This document shows positions 42,320 to 51,101 of a stretch of DNA of 64,000 nt, piece after piece; position 1 is the stretch's first letter, and each line of letters begins with the position of its first letter. The position numbers and the translations under genes were made by a program. The notes under the pieces were generated by a model that saw only the letters and a list, made by a program, of their open reading frames with translations, searched no databases and was not told the DNA's origin. The stretch is from Natrarchaeobaculum aegyptiacum (GTDB lineage: Archaea > Halobacteriota > Halobacteria > Halobacteriales > Natrialbaceae): positions 2,976,001 through 3,040,000 of the forward strand of contig NZ_CP019893.1 in NCBI RefSeq assembly GCF_002156705.1, in the 5' to 3' direction.

Positions 42320-43582
42320 ATGAGTTACGACAAGATCGAGGTCCCTGAGGAGGGGGAAAAGATCACGCTCAAAGAGGGCTCGGAGACCGAACTCGAGGTT
42401 CCGGACAACCCAATTATCCCGATCATCTACGGTGACGGCGTCGGCAGTGACGTCGGTCCTGCAGCCCAGAAAGTGCTCGAGGCCGCCGCTGAGGCGACCG
42501 GCCGCGAGATCAACTGGATGCGCGTCTACGCTGGCGAGTCCGCTCGCGAGAAGTACGACGAGAACCTGCCCGACGAGACCGTCGAGGCGATCAAGGAACA
42601 CCGCGTCGCGATCAAGGGCCCGCTGACGACGCCCGTCGGTGCCGGCTTCCGCTCGCTGAACGTCGGTCTGCGCAAGCTGCTCGACCTCTATGCGAACGTT
42701 CGTCCGACCTACCACCTCGACGGCGTCCCGTCGCCCGTCAAAAATCCCGAGCAGATGGACATGGTCACCTTCCGTGAGAACACGGAAGACGTCTACGCCG
42801 GCATCGAGTGGGAAGCCGGCACCGACGAAGTCGAGCAGGTCAAGGAGTTCGTCGAAGACGAGATGGGCGCGACCGGCGTCATCCACGACGGCCCGGTCGG
42901 CATCGGCGTCAAGCCGATTACGGAGTTCGGGACGAAGCGACTCGTCCGCGAGGCCATCGACTACGCCCTCGAGAACGACCGCGACTCCGTCACCCTCGTC
43001 CACAAGGGGAACATCATGAAGTTCACCGAGGGCCAGTTCCGCGACTGGGGCTACGAGGTCGCCGAAGAGGAGTACGGCGACGAGGTCATCACCGAGGACA
43101 CCCTCTGGGAGGAACGCGACGGTGAAGCGCCGGAAGACGCCGTCGTCGTCAACGACCGCATCGCGGACAACATGCTCCAGCAGATTCTGACCCGCACCGA
43201 CGAGTACGACGTCGTCGCGACGATGAATCTGAACGGCGACTACATGTCCGACGCCTGTGGTGCCCAGATCGGTGGCCTCGGCATCGCCCCCGGTGGCAAC
43301 TTCGGTGAAGGCCGCATGCTCGCCGAACCCGTCCACGGCTCCGCACCCAAGTACGAGGGCCAGGACAAGGTCAACCCCACCGCCATGATCCTCTCGGGCC
43401 GCATGATGCTCGAGTACATGGGCTGGAACGACGCCGCAGACCTCGTGCGCGACGCCGTCGAGGAAACAATCTCCTCCGGCAAGGTCACCTACGACCTCGA
43501 ACGCCAGCTCGAGGACGCCGAGAAGCTCGCCACCAGCGAGTTCGCCGAGGAAGTCGTCGCGAATATCGAAAAACTGGCATAA
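42320..43582 (+). CDS. icd: Isocitrate dehydrogenase
   Basis: A 420-aa dehydrogenase that oxidises isocitrate to 2-oxoglutarate in the TCA cycle, probably NADP-linked as in other haloarchaea. The start region has IPIIYGDGVGSDVG. The substrate-binding serine region is GAGFRSLNVGLRKLLDLYAN. The family signature is NLNGDYMSDACGAQIGGLG, and the cofactor loop is EPVHGSAPKYEGQDKVNPTA. The final codons, encoding ANIEKLA, form the left arm of a 12-bp stem-loop that includes the stop codon and are repeated downstream in degenerate form. Confidence 0.95.
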   Translation: MSYDKIEVPEEGEKITLKEGSETELEVPDNPIIPIIYGDGVGSDVGPAAQKVLEAAAEATGREINWMRVYAGESAREKYDENLPDETVEAIKEHRVAIKGPLTTPVGAGFRSLNVGLRKLLDLYANVRPTYHLDGVPSPVKNPEQMDMVTFRENTEDVYAGIEWEAGTDEVEQVKEFVEDEMGATGVIHDGPVGIGVKPITEFGTKRLVREAIDYALENDRDSVTLVHKGNIMKFTEGQFRDWGYEVAEEEYGDEVITEDTLWEERDGEAPEDAVVVNDRIADNMLQQILTRTDEYDVVATMNLNGDYMSDACGAQIGGLGIAPGGNFGEGRMLAEPVHGSAPKYEGQDKVNPTAMILSGRMMLEYMGWNDAADLVRDAVEETISSGKVTYDLERQLEDAEKLATSEFAEEVVANIEKLA

Positions 43583-43807
43583 GCCAGTTTTTCGCACTCT
43601 CACGGCTTCGCCGTGAGAACATCGAGAAGCTCGCATAAGCTCGCTTCTCGGGCGTTCGGCTTTCACCGAACACATCGAAAAATTGACATAATCCAATTTT
43701 CTGGACAGTCAGGCCGCGAAGCGGACTGACGTTTTCGAGAAAACCCCATCAGGCTTCTCAAGCTCTCGCAGCGACGCCGCGAGAATATCGAGAAATTGTT
43801 GTAAACG
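43561..43807 (+). repeat. Degenerate ladder of icd 3'-end repeats with paired stem-loops
   Basis: Copies of the icd end recur with a step near 55 nt. Landmarks (ATCGA) fall at 43565, 43621, 43674 and 43787, with room for one more decayed unit near 43730. The first has a perfect 12-bp stem (43567-43578 with 43583-43594) around the loop ATAA, which overlaps the stop codon. The second keeps the ATAA loop and 10 of 12 pairs despite several changes. Read as protein, units 1, 2 and the last give ENIEKLA or ENIEKLL plus stop (N-IEKLA in icd itself). A second hairpin follows each unit: 43598-43618, 43654-43671, 43708-43730 and 43764-43784. Confidence 0.85.
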
Positions 43808-44206
43808 CCTCTTCCGCAAGCTGGAACCGTTTAGAAAGTCCGCATGTTATCTACAGGACATTAGTATTCTGACTGTTTGGCTCGTAGCGGGTGATGTCGA
43901 CTCGATCGAGTGGGACGTATTTCGGTGTGAACCAGTGAAGTGGGATACGATCTCGAGCCTCTCTTTCTGGGTCCGCTGTAACGGGTTGAAAGCAGCCACC
44001 GAGATCAGCGGACGAACAGTATGATTGCTGCCAGGTCTGTCGGTTCGCGGTCGGTATGGGGCTTCTTTCGATGGGAGTGGAACTATCATGTTCGAGCAGA
44101 TCTAGTTCGGATTCTGATCGGCGAGGGGAAAGACTGAGCTGTTGATAACTATTATACTACACACCGAATAGAAAGTTTTTACATACTTATTATACCAATA
44201 AATAGT
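43808..44206. other. Gene-free stretch at the left edge of the accessory island
   Basis: About 399 nt in which base composition shifts toward AT. Short ORFs on both strands lack recognisable features. The right end carries a promoter-like TTTTTACATACTTATTATA before the gene at 44207. Confidence 0.5.
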
Positions 44207-45784
44207 ATGAGGAACGAGTGTTTGTCTCCGCTCTTGATTGTCGTACTCGTCATTGGCGGGACTTTCGCTGTGAGCGGGGTGGCTGCCGGTGGATATCACC
44301 CTTCGTTGACGACCGATCAAAGCGAAGGTGTTGCAACGATCGCCGGTGAAGACGAAACGTACCGTACGGTTCAAGCAGCGATAAACGACGCAACGGCTGG
44401 AGATACGGTCGAAGTGCGTAGCGGGACGTATCGGGAACCCATCATCGTAAACGAATCGATCGTTCTCTCGGCCCCTGACGGGGCGACTGTCGACGGAACC
44501 ACTTCCCAGCAGAACGACCGAGGAATTACGATCAGTGGCGACAGCGAGCCGGTAGTCGATGGTTTCAGCGTGCAGGGATACGACGTCGGTGTGGCTGCGC
44601 AGGATACGGCGGGAGACTGGGAGATCCGAGAGATGGTGATCGAAGAAAACGAAATTGCTGGTCTATCTGCATCGAACTCGACCGGATCGTGGACCATTAC
44701 AAACTCCACTATTCGAGAGAATTACCACGAGGGGGTTTCCGCCGCCGGTTCCAGCGGCGACTGGACGATCCAGTCTTCGGTTCTCGAGCGGAATCACGAC
44801 GATGGAATCAACGGAGATTATTCGTCGGGCGAGTGGACGATCCGGGAGACGGTCATTCGATCGAACGGGGACGAAGGAATCGACGTGGAAAACAACACGG
44901 GGGACTGGCTGATCACTAACACTCTCGTCGAAGGGAACGATGACGACGGAATTGACGCAGACGGTCTGGAAGCGACAGGTAACTGGACCATCGAGGATTC
45001 CACTTTCCGTGAAAACGGAGACGAAGGAATCGACACCGACAACGCGCAAGGCGATTGGAAGATACGAAATACCACGATCAGTGAGAACGTTCAGGGGATA
45101 AATGCAGTCAACACGAGTGGAGACTGGAAAATCCACGATTCGACGATCGAGAAGAGTTTACGTAATGGTTTGAACACTCGTGGGTCATCAGGTGATTGGA
45201 CTGTCGACGACACGATCGTACGAAACAATACGATCGTCGGCGTCGCCGCGAGAAACGCGTCTGGGGAGTGGTCGATTCGCAATACCGATATCGAGAACAG
45301 TACTGTCGGTGTGTTTGCCGTCGCTTCCACCGGGGATTGGAGGATAACACACACGTCGATCAAAAACATTCAACTGTCCGAGTTCGGCTTTTCGACCGTC
45401 AATGAGGGGATCGGAATTGATGCACGCGAGACGAGGGGGTCGTGGGAAGTTTCGGAAGGACGTCTCGAAACGATCGACGAGTATTCGGTTGACGCGACTG
45501 GAGCAGCTGTTCGCGGCGATGCGACCGGGAACTGGTGGGGAAATCCCGAACCGGACGCTGTCTGTACCGGCAACGTTACGTGTGAAAATTCGTTGATGGA
45601 GGGCCCTAGTGATATCGGTGCCAGTGCTTCCGCTGAGACCGACACGTCCGATGACGAAGAGAGAGCGGAACGGGACGAACCAGATGCGGAAGAAATACCG
45701 GGATTTGGGGTGTCGGTCGTACTGATCGCTGTCACGACCTTTAGTTGTGGCCTATTCTACCGTAACCGATTGGACGGCTCCTGA
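44207..45784 (+). CDS. Secreted parallel beta-helix surface protein with PGF-CTERM anchor
   Basis: A 525-aa surface protein. It has an N-terminal signal segment (LIVVLVIGGTFAVSGVAAGG), then a NosD/CASH-like beginning (YRTVQAAINDATAGDTVEV). Eleven to twelve repeats of about 24 residues follow, each marked by G(D/S/E/N)WxI, for example SSGDWTIQSSVLERNHDDG; these form one beta-helix rung each. After an acidic linker the C-terminus is IPGFGVSVVLIAVTTFSCGL plus basic residues, a PGF-CTERM signal processed by archaeosortase and lipid-anchored. The ligand is unknown. It sits at the left of the lanthipeptide island and is AT-richer than core genes. Confidence 0.85.
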   Translation: MRNECLSPLLIVVLVIGGTFAVSGVAAGGYHPSLTTDQSEGVATIAGEDETYRTVQAAINDATAGDTVEVRSGTYREPIIVNESIVLSAPDGATVDGTTSQQNDRGITISGDSEPVVDGFSVQGYDVGVAAQDTAGDWEIREMVIEENEIAGLSASNSTGSWTITNSTIRENYHEGVSAAGSSGDWTIQSSVLERNHDDGINGDYSSGEWTIRETVIRSNGDEGIDVENNTGDWLITNTLVEGNDDDGIDADGLEATGNWTIEDSTFRENGDEGIDTDNAQGDWKIRNTTISENVQGINAVNTSGDWKIHDSTIEKSLRNGLNTRGSSGDWTVDDTIVRNNTIVGVAARNASGEWSIRNTDIENSTVGVFAVASTGDWRITHTSIKNIQLSEFGFSTVNEGIGIDARETRGSWEVSEGRLETIDEYSVDATGAAVRGDATGNWWGNPEPDAVCTGNVTCENSLMEGPSDIGASASAETDTSDDEERAERDEPDAEEIPGFGVSVVLIAVTTFSCGLFYRNRLDGS

Positions 45785-45920
45785 TGTAATAGAGTGATTC
45801 AGGTGCTGGACGACGGCTGAAACCGGACCGGTGTTGAGGTTTCCCTCTTCACGGATTCTGTAGCTTCCGATTTACTGGAACCGGCACAAATAAAGTGTGC
45901 TGCGGAATACCAGTGCGGTA

Positions 45921-46058
45921 TTAGTGCAGGTCCGGACTGGTATCGTAACAGAACGCGATCGTCATGTGTCCCGCACGATCGTTGCCGCCCTCAACGGTGG
46001 GTTCTTCTCGTTCGTACATCGATTCGATGCGCTTCTTAGCTTGGCTGTTTCGCGCCAT
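45921..46058 (-). CDS. Candidate lanthipeptide precursor (LanA-like) with GG leader
   Basis: A 45-aa ORF. Residues 1-25 form a charged, helix-prone leader (MARNSQAKKRIESMYEREEP and on) ending in VEGG, the double-glycine site typical of class II lanthipeptides. The 20-residue core ends HMTIAFCYDTSPDLH and contains one Cys (37) plus Thr33, Thr40 and Ser41. Thr33 to Cys37 could form one methyllanthionine ring. A TATA-like TTATAA lies 22-27 nt upstream for leaderless transcription. It points away from lanM, 1.9 kb distant, with the metalloprotease gene between. It is too short for a routine ORF scan. An unrelated small protein remains possible. Confidence 0.5.
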   Translation of the reverse strand: MARNSQAKKRIESMYEREEPTVEGGNDRAGHMTIAFCYDTSPDLH

Positions 46059-46223
46059 TGCGATTTTTAGTTCTATGTGTTATAACTTAATGTTTTTTAT
46101 CTAAATTCATATGTTTCTATGTTACTGGAGATGGTATATAAAATAGTATATATAAATAGTATTATCCACATTCGGCATGCTATGGAAATCACTTAGTTGG
46201 TGGAATTTATAGTGTGATAATAG
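46059..46223. promoter_or_regulatory. AT-rich divergent promoter region between the precursor candidate and the metalloprotease gene
   Basis: Very AT-rich for this genome. It holds TTATAA at 46080-46085 serving the minus-strand ORF, and TATATATAAAT near 46147-46157 plus AATTTATAG near 46204 as candidates for the plus-strand gene. Confidence 0.5.
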
Positions 46224-47846
46224 ATGGAGAAATCAAAATCGCATTATCGATCAATTACTGTATTACTCACTGGAATAATCGTACTAACTGGAATCGCTGG
46301 AATCGCAGGCAACGCTGCCGCGTCGCCCGTGGATCGAGTATCCGCGGGCCAACTGGATGCGAATGTAGCGGTCGATGCGGAAAGCGACGAGACGACCGTT
46401 CAACTCAATCAATCGGAGATAGATGAACTAACCGAACGAACAATTGAGCGAGTCGAAAAGATACGTGAACTAGAATTTAAAGAAGACGTGGATGTGGAGG
46501 TGATTTCGGTCGAAGAGTTCGCCGATCGGAACAGGGATGCATTCGCCGACACTTCGGAGTCGGAGGCCACACGAGAGAACGTGAAGTGGGAGGCGATGAT
46601 GATGGTAAACGAGAGCACTGATGCAACCGAACTCCAGCAGGCGAACGCCGTCGAAGGACCGCGTGGCTATTACGACCCTGAGCACGAACGGGTCGTTCTC
46701 GTCGTAGACGACGAAGCGTCACCGGAACTCAATGAACTAGTTCTCGCACACGAACTTGTTCACGCGCTTCAGGACCAACACTTCGATATCAGCGATCGCT
46801 TTCACTTCTCCCCGTTCGAGCGTCCACCGATGACACAGGACGAGTTGAACGCGAAGAACGGTATCGTCGAGGGCGATGCCGTCCGTGTCGAGCAACTGTA
46901 TCTCGATCGTTGTAGCGAAGAGTGGGAGTGTCAAATTCCTGATAGAATGCAAGCGGATGATGACGAACTTCCAGATAGACAGTGGGGAATGTATCTGGTG
47001 AGCCTCCAGCCATATAGTGACGGCCCTAACTTCGTCAATCACGTAGAATCCGACCACGGCTGGGAAGGTGTGAACGAAATCTATGAGAATCCACCTGCGA
47101 GTTCGCACCAAGTGATCGAACCCGAAGCATATCCGGACGACGAACCAGCGACGATCGAGTTCACAGATCGAAGCTCGAGCGACTGGGAGTTGGTCGAAGG
47201 AGAGGGCGATCAACCCGACTATGAGTCCGTTGGCCAGGCAGGGGCCGCGTCGATGCTCTTTTATCCGTACTACGACTCGGATCGTGACGACGAGGCGCCA
47301 GTGATTCCGGTGCTCAGTTTTCTCAACCTTACGGACTCCGGAGAACTGAGCGAGTATAGACCCGTCAAGTATGCGAACAACCCATACGTTTCCGGATGGA
47401 ACGGGGACGCGCTGTATCCGTACGTGATGGAAACGGAAGCCGGTGCGAAAGAAACAGCGTACGTCTGGAAGAGCAACTGGGAGACAGAGCGTGATGCCGA
47501 GCGGTGGCTCGACGGGTACACCGAATTACTCAACTATCACGGGGGGGAGGAGAGCGACGAGAATCCGAATGTGTTCGTCATTCCGGACGACAACGATTTT
47601 GCGGGCGCCTACTACATCGATCGATCAGGCGACACCGTCATAATTGCCAATTCACCTACTGAAGAAGAGTTACCCGCAGTATATGACGCTAGTGCGGTCA
47701 ACGGTGAACGACCGTCCGAGGATGAGCCGGTAGACGGCGGCGGAAGCGACGACTCATCGGACGGGCTGTCAGGATTCGGTATTGCAGTGACAGTTGTCGC
47801 TCTTATCACTGTAGCGTCGTCGTGGCGCAGGCTAGCGGAACGCTAG
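46224..47846 (+). CDS. Secreted HELVH zinc metalloprotease-like surface protein (Hvo_1808-like)
   Basis: A 540-aa exported protein. Residues about 10-33 are a hydrophobic signal segment ending in an Ala-rich cleavage site. The zinc motif is LAHELVHALQDQHFD with His176, Glu177 and His180, and the probable third ligand is Glu in NGIVEGDAVRVEQ about 35 residues later, a gluzincin-like layout. The C-terminus has an acidic Gly/Ser linker, then LSGFGIAVTVVALITVASS plus Arg, similar to a sorting/anchor signal. It resembles the haloarchaeal family named after Hvo_1808 (from memory). Sitting in the lanthipeptide island, it could remove leader peptides outside the cell, since the ABC exporter lacks a protease domain; this is inference. 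Confidence 0.72.
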   Translation: MEKSKSHYRSITVLLTGIIVLTGIAGIAGNAAASPVDRVSAGQLDANVAVDAESDETTVQLNQSEIDELTERTIERVEKIRELEFKEDVDVEVISVEEFADRNRDAFADTSESEATRENVKWEAMMMVNESTDATELQQANAVEGPRGYYDPEHERVVLVVDDEASPELNELVLAHELVHALQDQHFDISDRFHFSPFERPPMTQDELNAKNGIVEGDAVRVEQLYLDRCSEEWECQIPDRMQADDDELPDRQWGMYLVSLQPYSDGPNFVNHVESDHGWEGVNEIYENPPASSHQVIEPEAYPDDEPATIEFTDRSSSDWELVEGEGDQPDYESVGQAGAASMLFYPYYDSDRDDEAPVIPVLSFLNLTDSGELSEYRPVKYANNPYVSGWNGDALYPYVMETEAGAKETAYVWKSNWETERDAERWLDGYTELLNYHGGEESDENPNVFVIPDDNDFAGAYYIDRSGDTVIIANSPTEEELPAVYDASAVNGERPSEDEPVDGGGSDDSSDGLSGFGIAVTVVALITVASSWRRLAER

Positions 47847-47884
47847 TTACCAAACTGAGACTCCGCCCAGAATCCTACCAATTT

Positions 47885-47894
47885 TTTATATTTA
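47885..47894 (+). promoter_or_regulatory. TATA box of lanM
   Basis: TTTATATTTA lies 21-30 nt before the ATG at 47915; a second AT-rich element (ATATATTATA) follows it closely. Confidence 0.5.
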
Positions 47895-47914
47895 TGGGCA
47901 ATATATTATAGACG

Positions 47915-50900
47915 ATGGGATCTAAGGCAATTCTGTCTGAACGAGAAAGACGAACGATCGCTGGACGCGCTCGAACATTACAAGAGCGGCTCGAGACGAC
48001 CGGTGACGAAACCGAATCCGTCGTTGACGTCGACGACGTAATGGACAGGTGGCGGGAGCACGTTGCGAACGCTGATCCCGATGTATTTCGGACTCGACTG
48101 GATCGTGAGGGGCTCGACGAGCAAACGTGCCGGAACCGCATCGACGACGGTGGCTGGCCGTCGAACGAGCCGCTCCCGGCGTGGATCGATCGACTAGAGG
48201 CCCTGCTCCAGTACGTACACGAGAGCTCCCCTTCCGACTACGCGATTAGTGTAGACGAGGAACTACCGTTCGTGGACATTCTCCTCCCCGTTCTCGCCTT
48301 CGCGCGAGAGGGCATCGAACCCGTTTCCACCGAGTGCGTGACAGCGGATGCAGTTGAGGACCTGATTGAGATCCTCGCAAACCGCCTTTCGAAACTGTGG
48401 TCCCACACGGTGTTCATCGAGTTCAAAACACATATCGCGGAACGAGATCCGGACCTCGTCTTCGACGACGGAGACGTCAAACCCGATTCGATCGAACACT
48501 ACGAGGAGTTTTGCGATCGAATGCTTCGCGACGAACTCGCGGCGTTTTTCGTCGAGTACGCGTTTTTGGGTCGACTTGTGGTCAGCGTAATAGACCAGTG
48601 GAAAAACTGGGTCGGTGAGTTGTGCGATCACGTGACCCGGGACCGAGAGCGACTGAACAAACGTTTTGGATCCGAAACAGCCCTGGGACCCGTGGTGGAA
48701 ATCGATGCGATGGGGGACCCACACCACGGCGGTCGACGGGTGCTCAGCGTCACGTTTCAGTCCGGTACGACCGTCGCGTACAAGCCGCGCAACTCGGACA
48801 TCGTCGCCGGATTCTACGATCTCCTGGACTGGATAAACAGGACCGGTGATCTCCTCCACCTCGAGACCCTCGAGGTCCTTCCCAGGGAGACCTACGCCTG
48901 GATTGAGTGGGTGGAACCAAGGACTTGCGGGTCCGAGACCGAGGTACGCAACTATTATCGAAGGGCAGGGATGCTCATCGCCGTTTTCTACGCGCTCGAC
49001 GCGACGGACATGCATCTCGAGAACATCGTCGCCGTCGGGGACCAGCCGGTTGCAATCGACGTAGAAACGCTCGCCCAGCCGATGGTCAAGCCACAGAATC
49101 GGTCGGTGAACGAGGCGATCGAAGTAGCGAAAGACACCGTGGTCCGAACGGGAGCGGTTCCGGAACACGTCCAGTCACCGGACGTCGACGACGTCGCGGG
49201 CTTTTCGGCGAAACAGCTCGAGGTAAACATCACCGTGGACCGCTTCACCGACGTCAATACGGACCGGATGGACATCGAGTCGGTTCCACACCCGAATCGG
49301 GAGGGTGAAAGTCTCCCACAGTATTCCGGAGAGGTAATTGAACCCGAGGAGTACTCCGGTGCGATCGTTAGGGGATTTGTGGACGTATACGAGCTGTTTA
49401 TGGCGAACGAAGGCGCCTTGTTGAGCGATGACGGTCCGATAGAGCAGCTGATCGAAAGAGAGCCGAAAGTACGGGCCCTGTACCGAGACACGGCGGTCTA
49501 CACGAAAATCAACCGATCAGTGACGTCTCACTCGTACCACCGAACCGGACTCCGGTTCGGAACGCAGGTCGAGTCGCTCGCGAAGTTGCTGATTTCTGGC
49601 GAACTCGATCGGGACGTCTGGCCAATATTCGAGTGCGAGCGGAGTATCTTACGACGATTCAATACGCCTCGTTTCACCGCGAAGATCGACAGTACGGATA
49701 TATTTAATCGAAACGGGACGGTCGTCGAAGACTTCTTCGAATCGAAGGTCAGCGATCAGATTCGAGACCGAATTCGTGGATTCAGCAAGGCAGACCTCGA
49801 TGAGCAGGTAACGTATCTTCGCTGGGGGTACGGGGAATACGAGCAGATCCACGGAGGTGGCTCAACGGCGACGCTCTCCGCCACTGAGCTGGCGACCGGT
49901 GAACCGATCGACGGGTTGGTACTCGAGGAATCTCGACGACTGTACGACCGACTCATCTCGCACTCGAGACGCGACGACGGACTGCCGACGTGGGTTCTCC
50001 GCGAGGTGATGCAAGAGAGTGGAATCTACATCCACCCCGTCGAAGACAATCTCTACAGCGGCCGGCTCGGTATCGGACTGTTCGCCGCGGGATTAGCCCG
50101 ACTCGACGACGACGAGTCGTACCGCGATTTTGCACTGGACGTCGTCTCTCCGGTGATGACCAGACTAGAGGACGACATCTCACCTCCGTTCCCAATCGGC
50201 GGGGGCGTCGGACTGGGATCGATGGTGTACGGATTCACAAAGCTCGGCGAACTGTTGGCAGACGATGCGTGTATCGCCGCCGCGAGCGAGGCGGCAAGGA
50301 GGATCGACTCGGAACGGATCGCCGCCGATAACCGATACGACGTACTTCACGGGAGCGCCGGTGCAATTCTCGGATTACTCGCCCTGTACGAGGTAACAGG
50401 TGAGGAGGACATCCTGGACCGAGCGGTACAGGCGGGGGACCACTTGCTGAATCACCGCCACGATCACCAGGGAGTTCTCACGTGGAGTACACCGTCTATC
50501 GGTCGTCCGTTGTGCGGGTTCGCTCACGGTGTCGCCGGAATAGCATATGCGCTGTTCCGCCTCGGCAGTACAACCGATGCCGCACGTTTTTCCGACGCCG
50601 CTCTTGAGGGGATCAGATTCGAGCGCCAACAGTACGATCACCAGGCCCAAAACTGGCCGGACTTGCGGCCCAATACCGAGACGGACTGGATGGACGCCTG
50701 GTGTCACGGGCGGACCGGTATCGGCCTCGCTCGCCTCGGGATGTACGAGATTGAGCAAATTCCCGAACTTCGTCGCGATGTCGACCGGGCGCTTCAGGGC
50801 ATCGAAACGAACGAGTTATACGCTGCCGATCACCTCTGCTGTGGCAATTTCGGTCGGATCGAGTTCCTTCGGCGGGCGGCTCGAACACTTGATGAGCCCA

Positions 50901-51091
50901 CTCACCTAGTGGATGCGAAACGACTTGCGGCTGCCAGCGTGGAACGGGCCACCTCGTCTGGACAGTTCTCGACACCGTGGCAAACCGAGCACTGGTACAA
51001 TCCGTCGTTTTTCACCGGTGAGACGGGTATCGGATACTCGTTGATGCAGTTCGCCGCCCCATCACTACCGTGTGCGGTTCTGTGGGAGTGA
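47915..51091 (+). CDS. lanM: Class II lanthipeptide synthetase LanM
   Basis: A 1058-aa bifunctional enzyme that dehydrates Ser/Thr in a precursor peptide by phosphorylation and elimination, then closes thioether rings. The N-terminal dehydratase (DUF4135, lipid-kinase-like) shows TVAYKPRNSD, DATDMHLENIVAVGDQ (Asp365-Asn370) and AIDVETL. The C-terminal LanC domain (about residues 680-1058) shows CGFAHGVAGIAYAL, WCHGRTGIGLAR with Cys930-His931, and LCCGNFGRIEF with Cys975-Cys976. The CCG form gives three cysteine zinc ligands, as in ProcM-type synthetases. It starts an operon with the esterase-like gene 10 nt downstream. Class II systems are known in haloarchaea, so the novelty lies in this cluster's make-up. 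Confidence 0.9.
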   Translation: MGSKAILSERERRTIAGRARTLQERLETTGDETESVVDVDDVMDRWREHVANADPDVFRTRLDREGLDEQTCRNRIDDGGWPSNEPLPAWIDRLEALLQYVHESSPSDYAISVDEELPFVDILLPVLAFAREGIEPVSTECVTADAVEDLIEILANRLSKLWSHTVFIEFKTHIAERDPDLVFDDGDVKPDSIEHYEEFCDRMLRDELAAFFVEYAFLGRLVVSVIDQWKNWVGELCDHVTRDRERLNKRFGSETALGPVVEIDAMGDPHHGGRRVLSVTFQSGTTVAYKPRNSDIVAGFYDLLDWINRTGDLLHLETLEVLPRETYAWIEWVEPRTCGSETEVRNYYRRAGMLIAVFYALDATDMHLENIVAVGDQPVAIDVETLAQPMVKPQNRSVNEAIEVAKDTVVRTGAVPEHVQSPDVDDVAGFSAKQLEVNITVDRFTDVNTDRMDIESVPHPNREGESLPQYSGEVIEPEEYSGAIVRGFVDVYELFMANEGALLSDDGPIEQLIEREPKVRALYRDTAVYTKINRSVTSHSYHRTGLRFGTQVESLAKLLISGELDRDVWPIFECERSILRRFNTPRFTAKIDSTDIFNRNGTVVEDFFESKVSDQIRDRIRGFSKADLDEQVTYLRWGYGEYEQIHGGGSTATLSATELATGEPIDGLVLEESRRLYDRLISHSRRDDGLPTWVLREVMQESGIYIHPVEDNLYSGRLGIGLFAAGLARLDDDESYRDFALDVVSPVMTRLEDDISPPFPIGGGVGLGSMVYGFTKLGELLADDACIAAASEAARRIDSERIAADNRYDVLHGSAGAILGLLALYEVTGEEDILDRAVQAGDHLLNHRHDHQGVLTWSTPSIGRPLCGFAHGVAGIAYALFRLGSTTDAARFSDAALEGIRFERQQYDHQAQNWPDLRPNTETDWMDAWCHGRTGIGLARLGMYEIEQIPELRRDVDRALQGIETNELYAADHLCCGNFGRIEFLRRAARTLDEPTHLVDAKRLAAASVERATSSGQFSTPWQTEHWYNPSFFTGETGIGYSLMQFAAPSLPCAVLWE

Positions 51092-51101
51092 CAACACAAC
51101 C

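Noticed and set aside
43561-43807. CRISPR array reading of the icd ladder
   Set aside because: Repeats are degenerate, contain the gene terminus, and no regular unique spacers or cas genes are present.
43847-44089. 80-aa Ser/Thr-rich minus-strand ORF considered as a lanthipeptide precursor
   Set aside because: No GG or other leader end, only a terminal Cys, no TATA box; composition fits random AT-richer sequence.
45785-45920. Minus-strand fragment reading YRIREEGNLNTGPVSAVV after the precursor stop
   Set aside because: It looks protein-like but has no start codon in frame after a stop and runs into the end of another gene; at most a decayed remnant.
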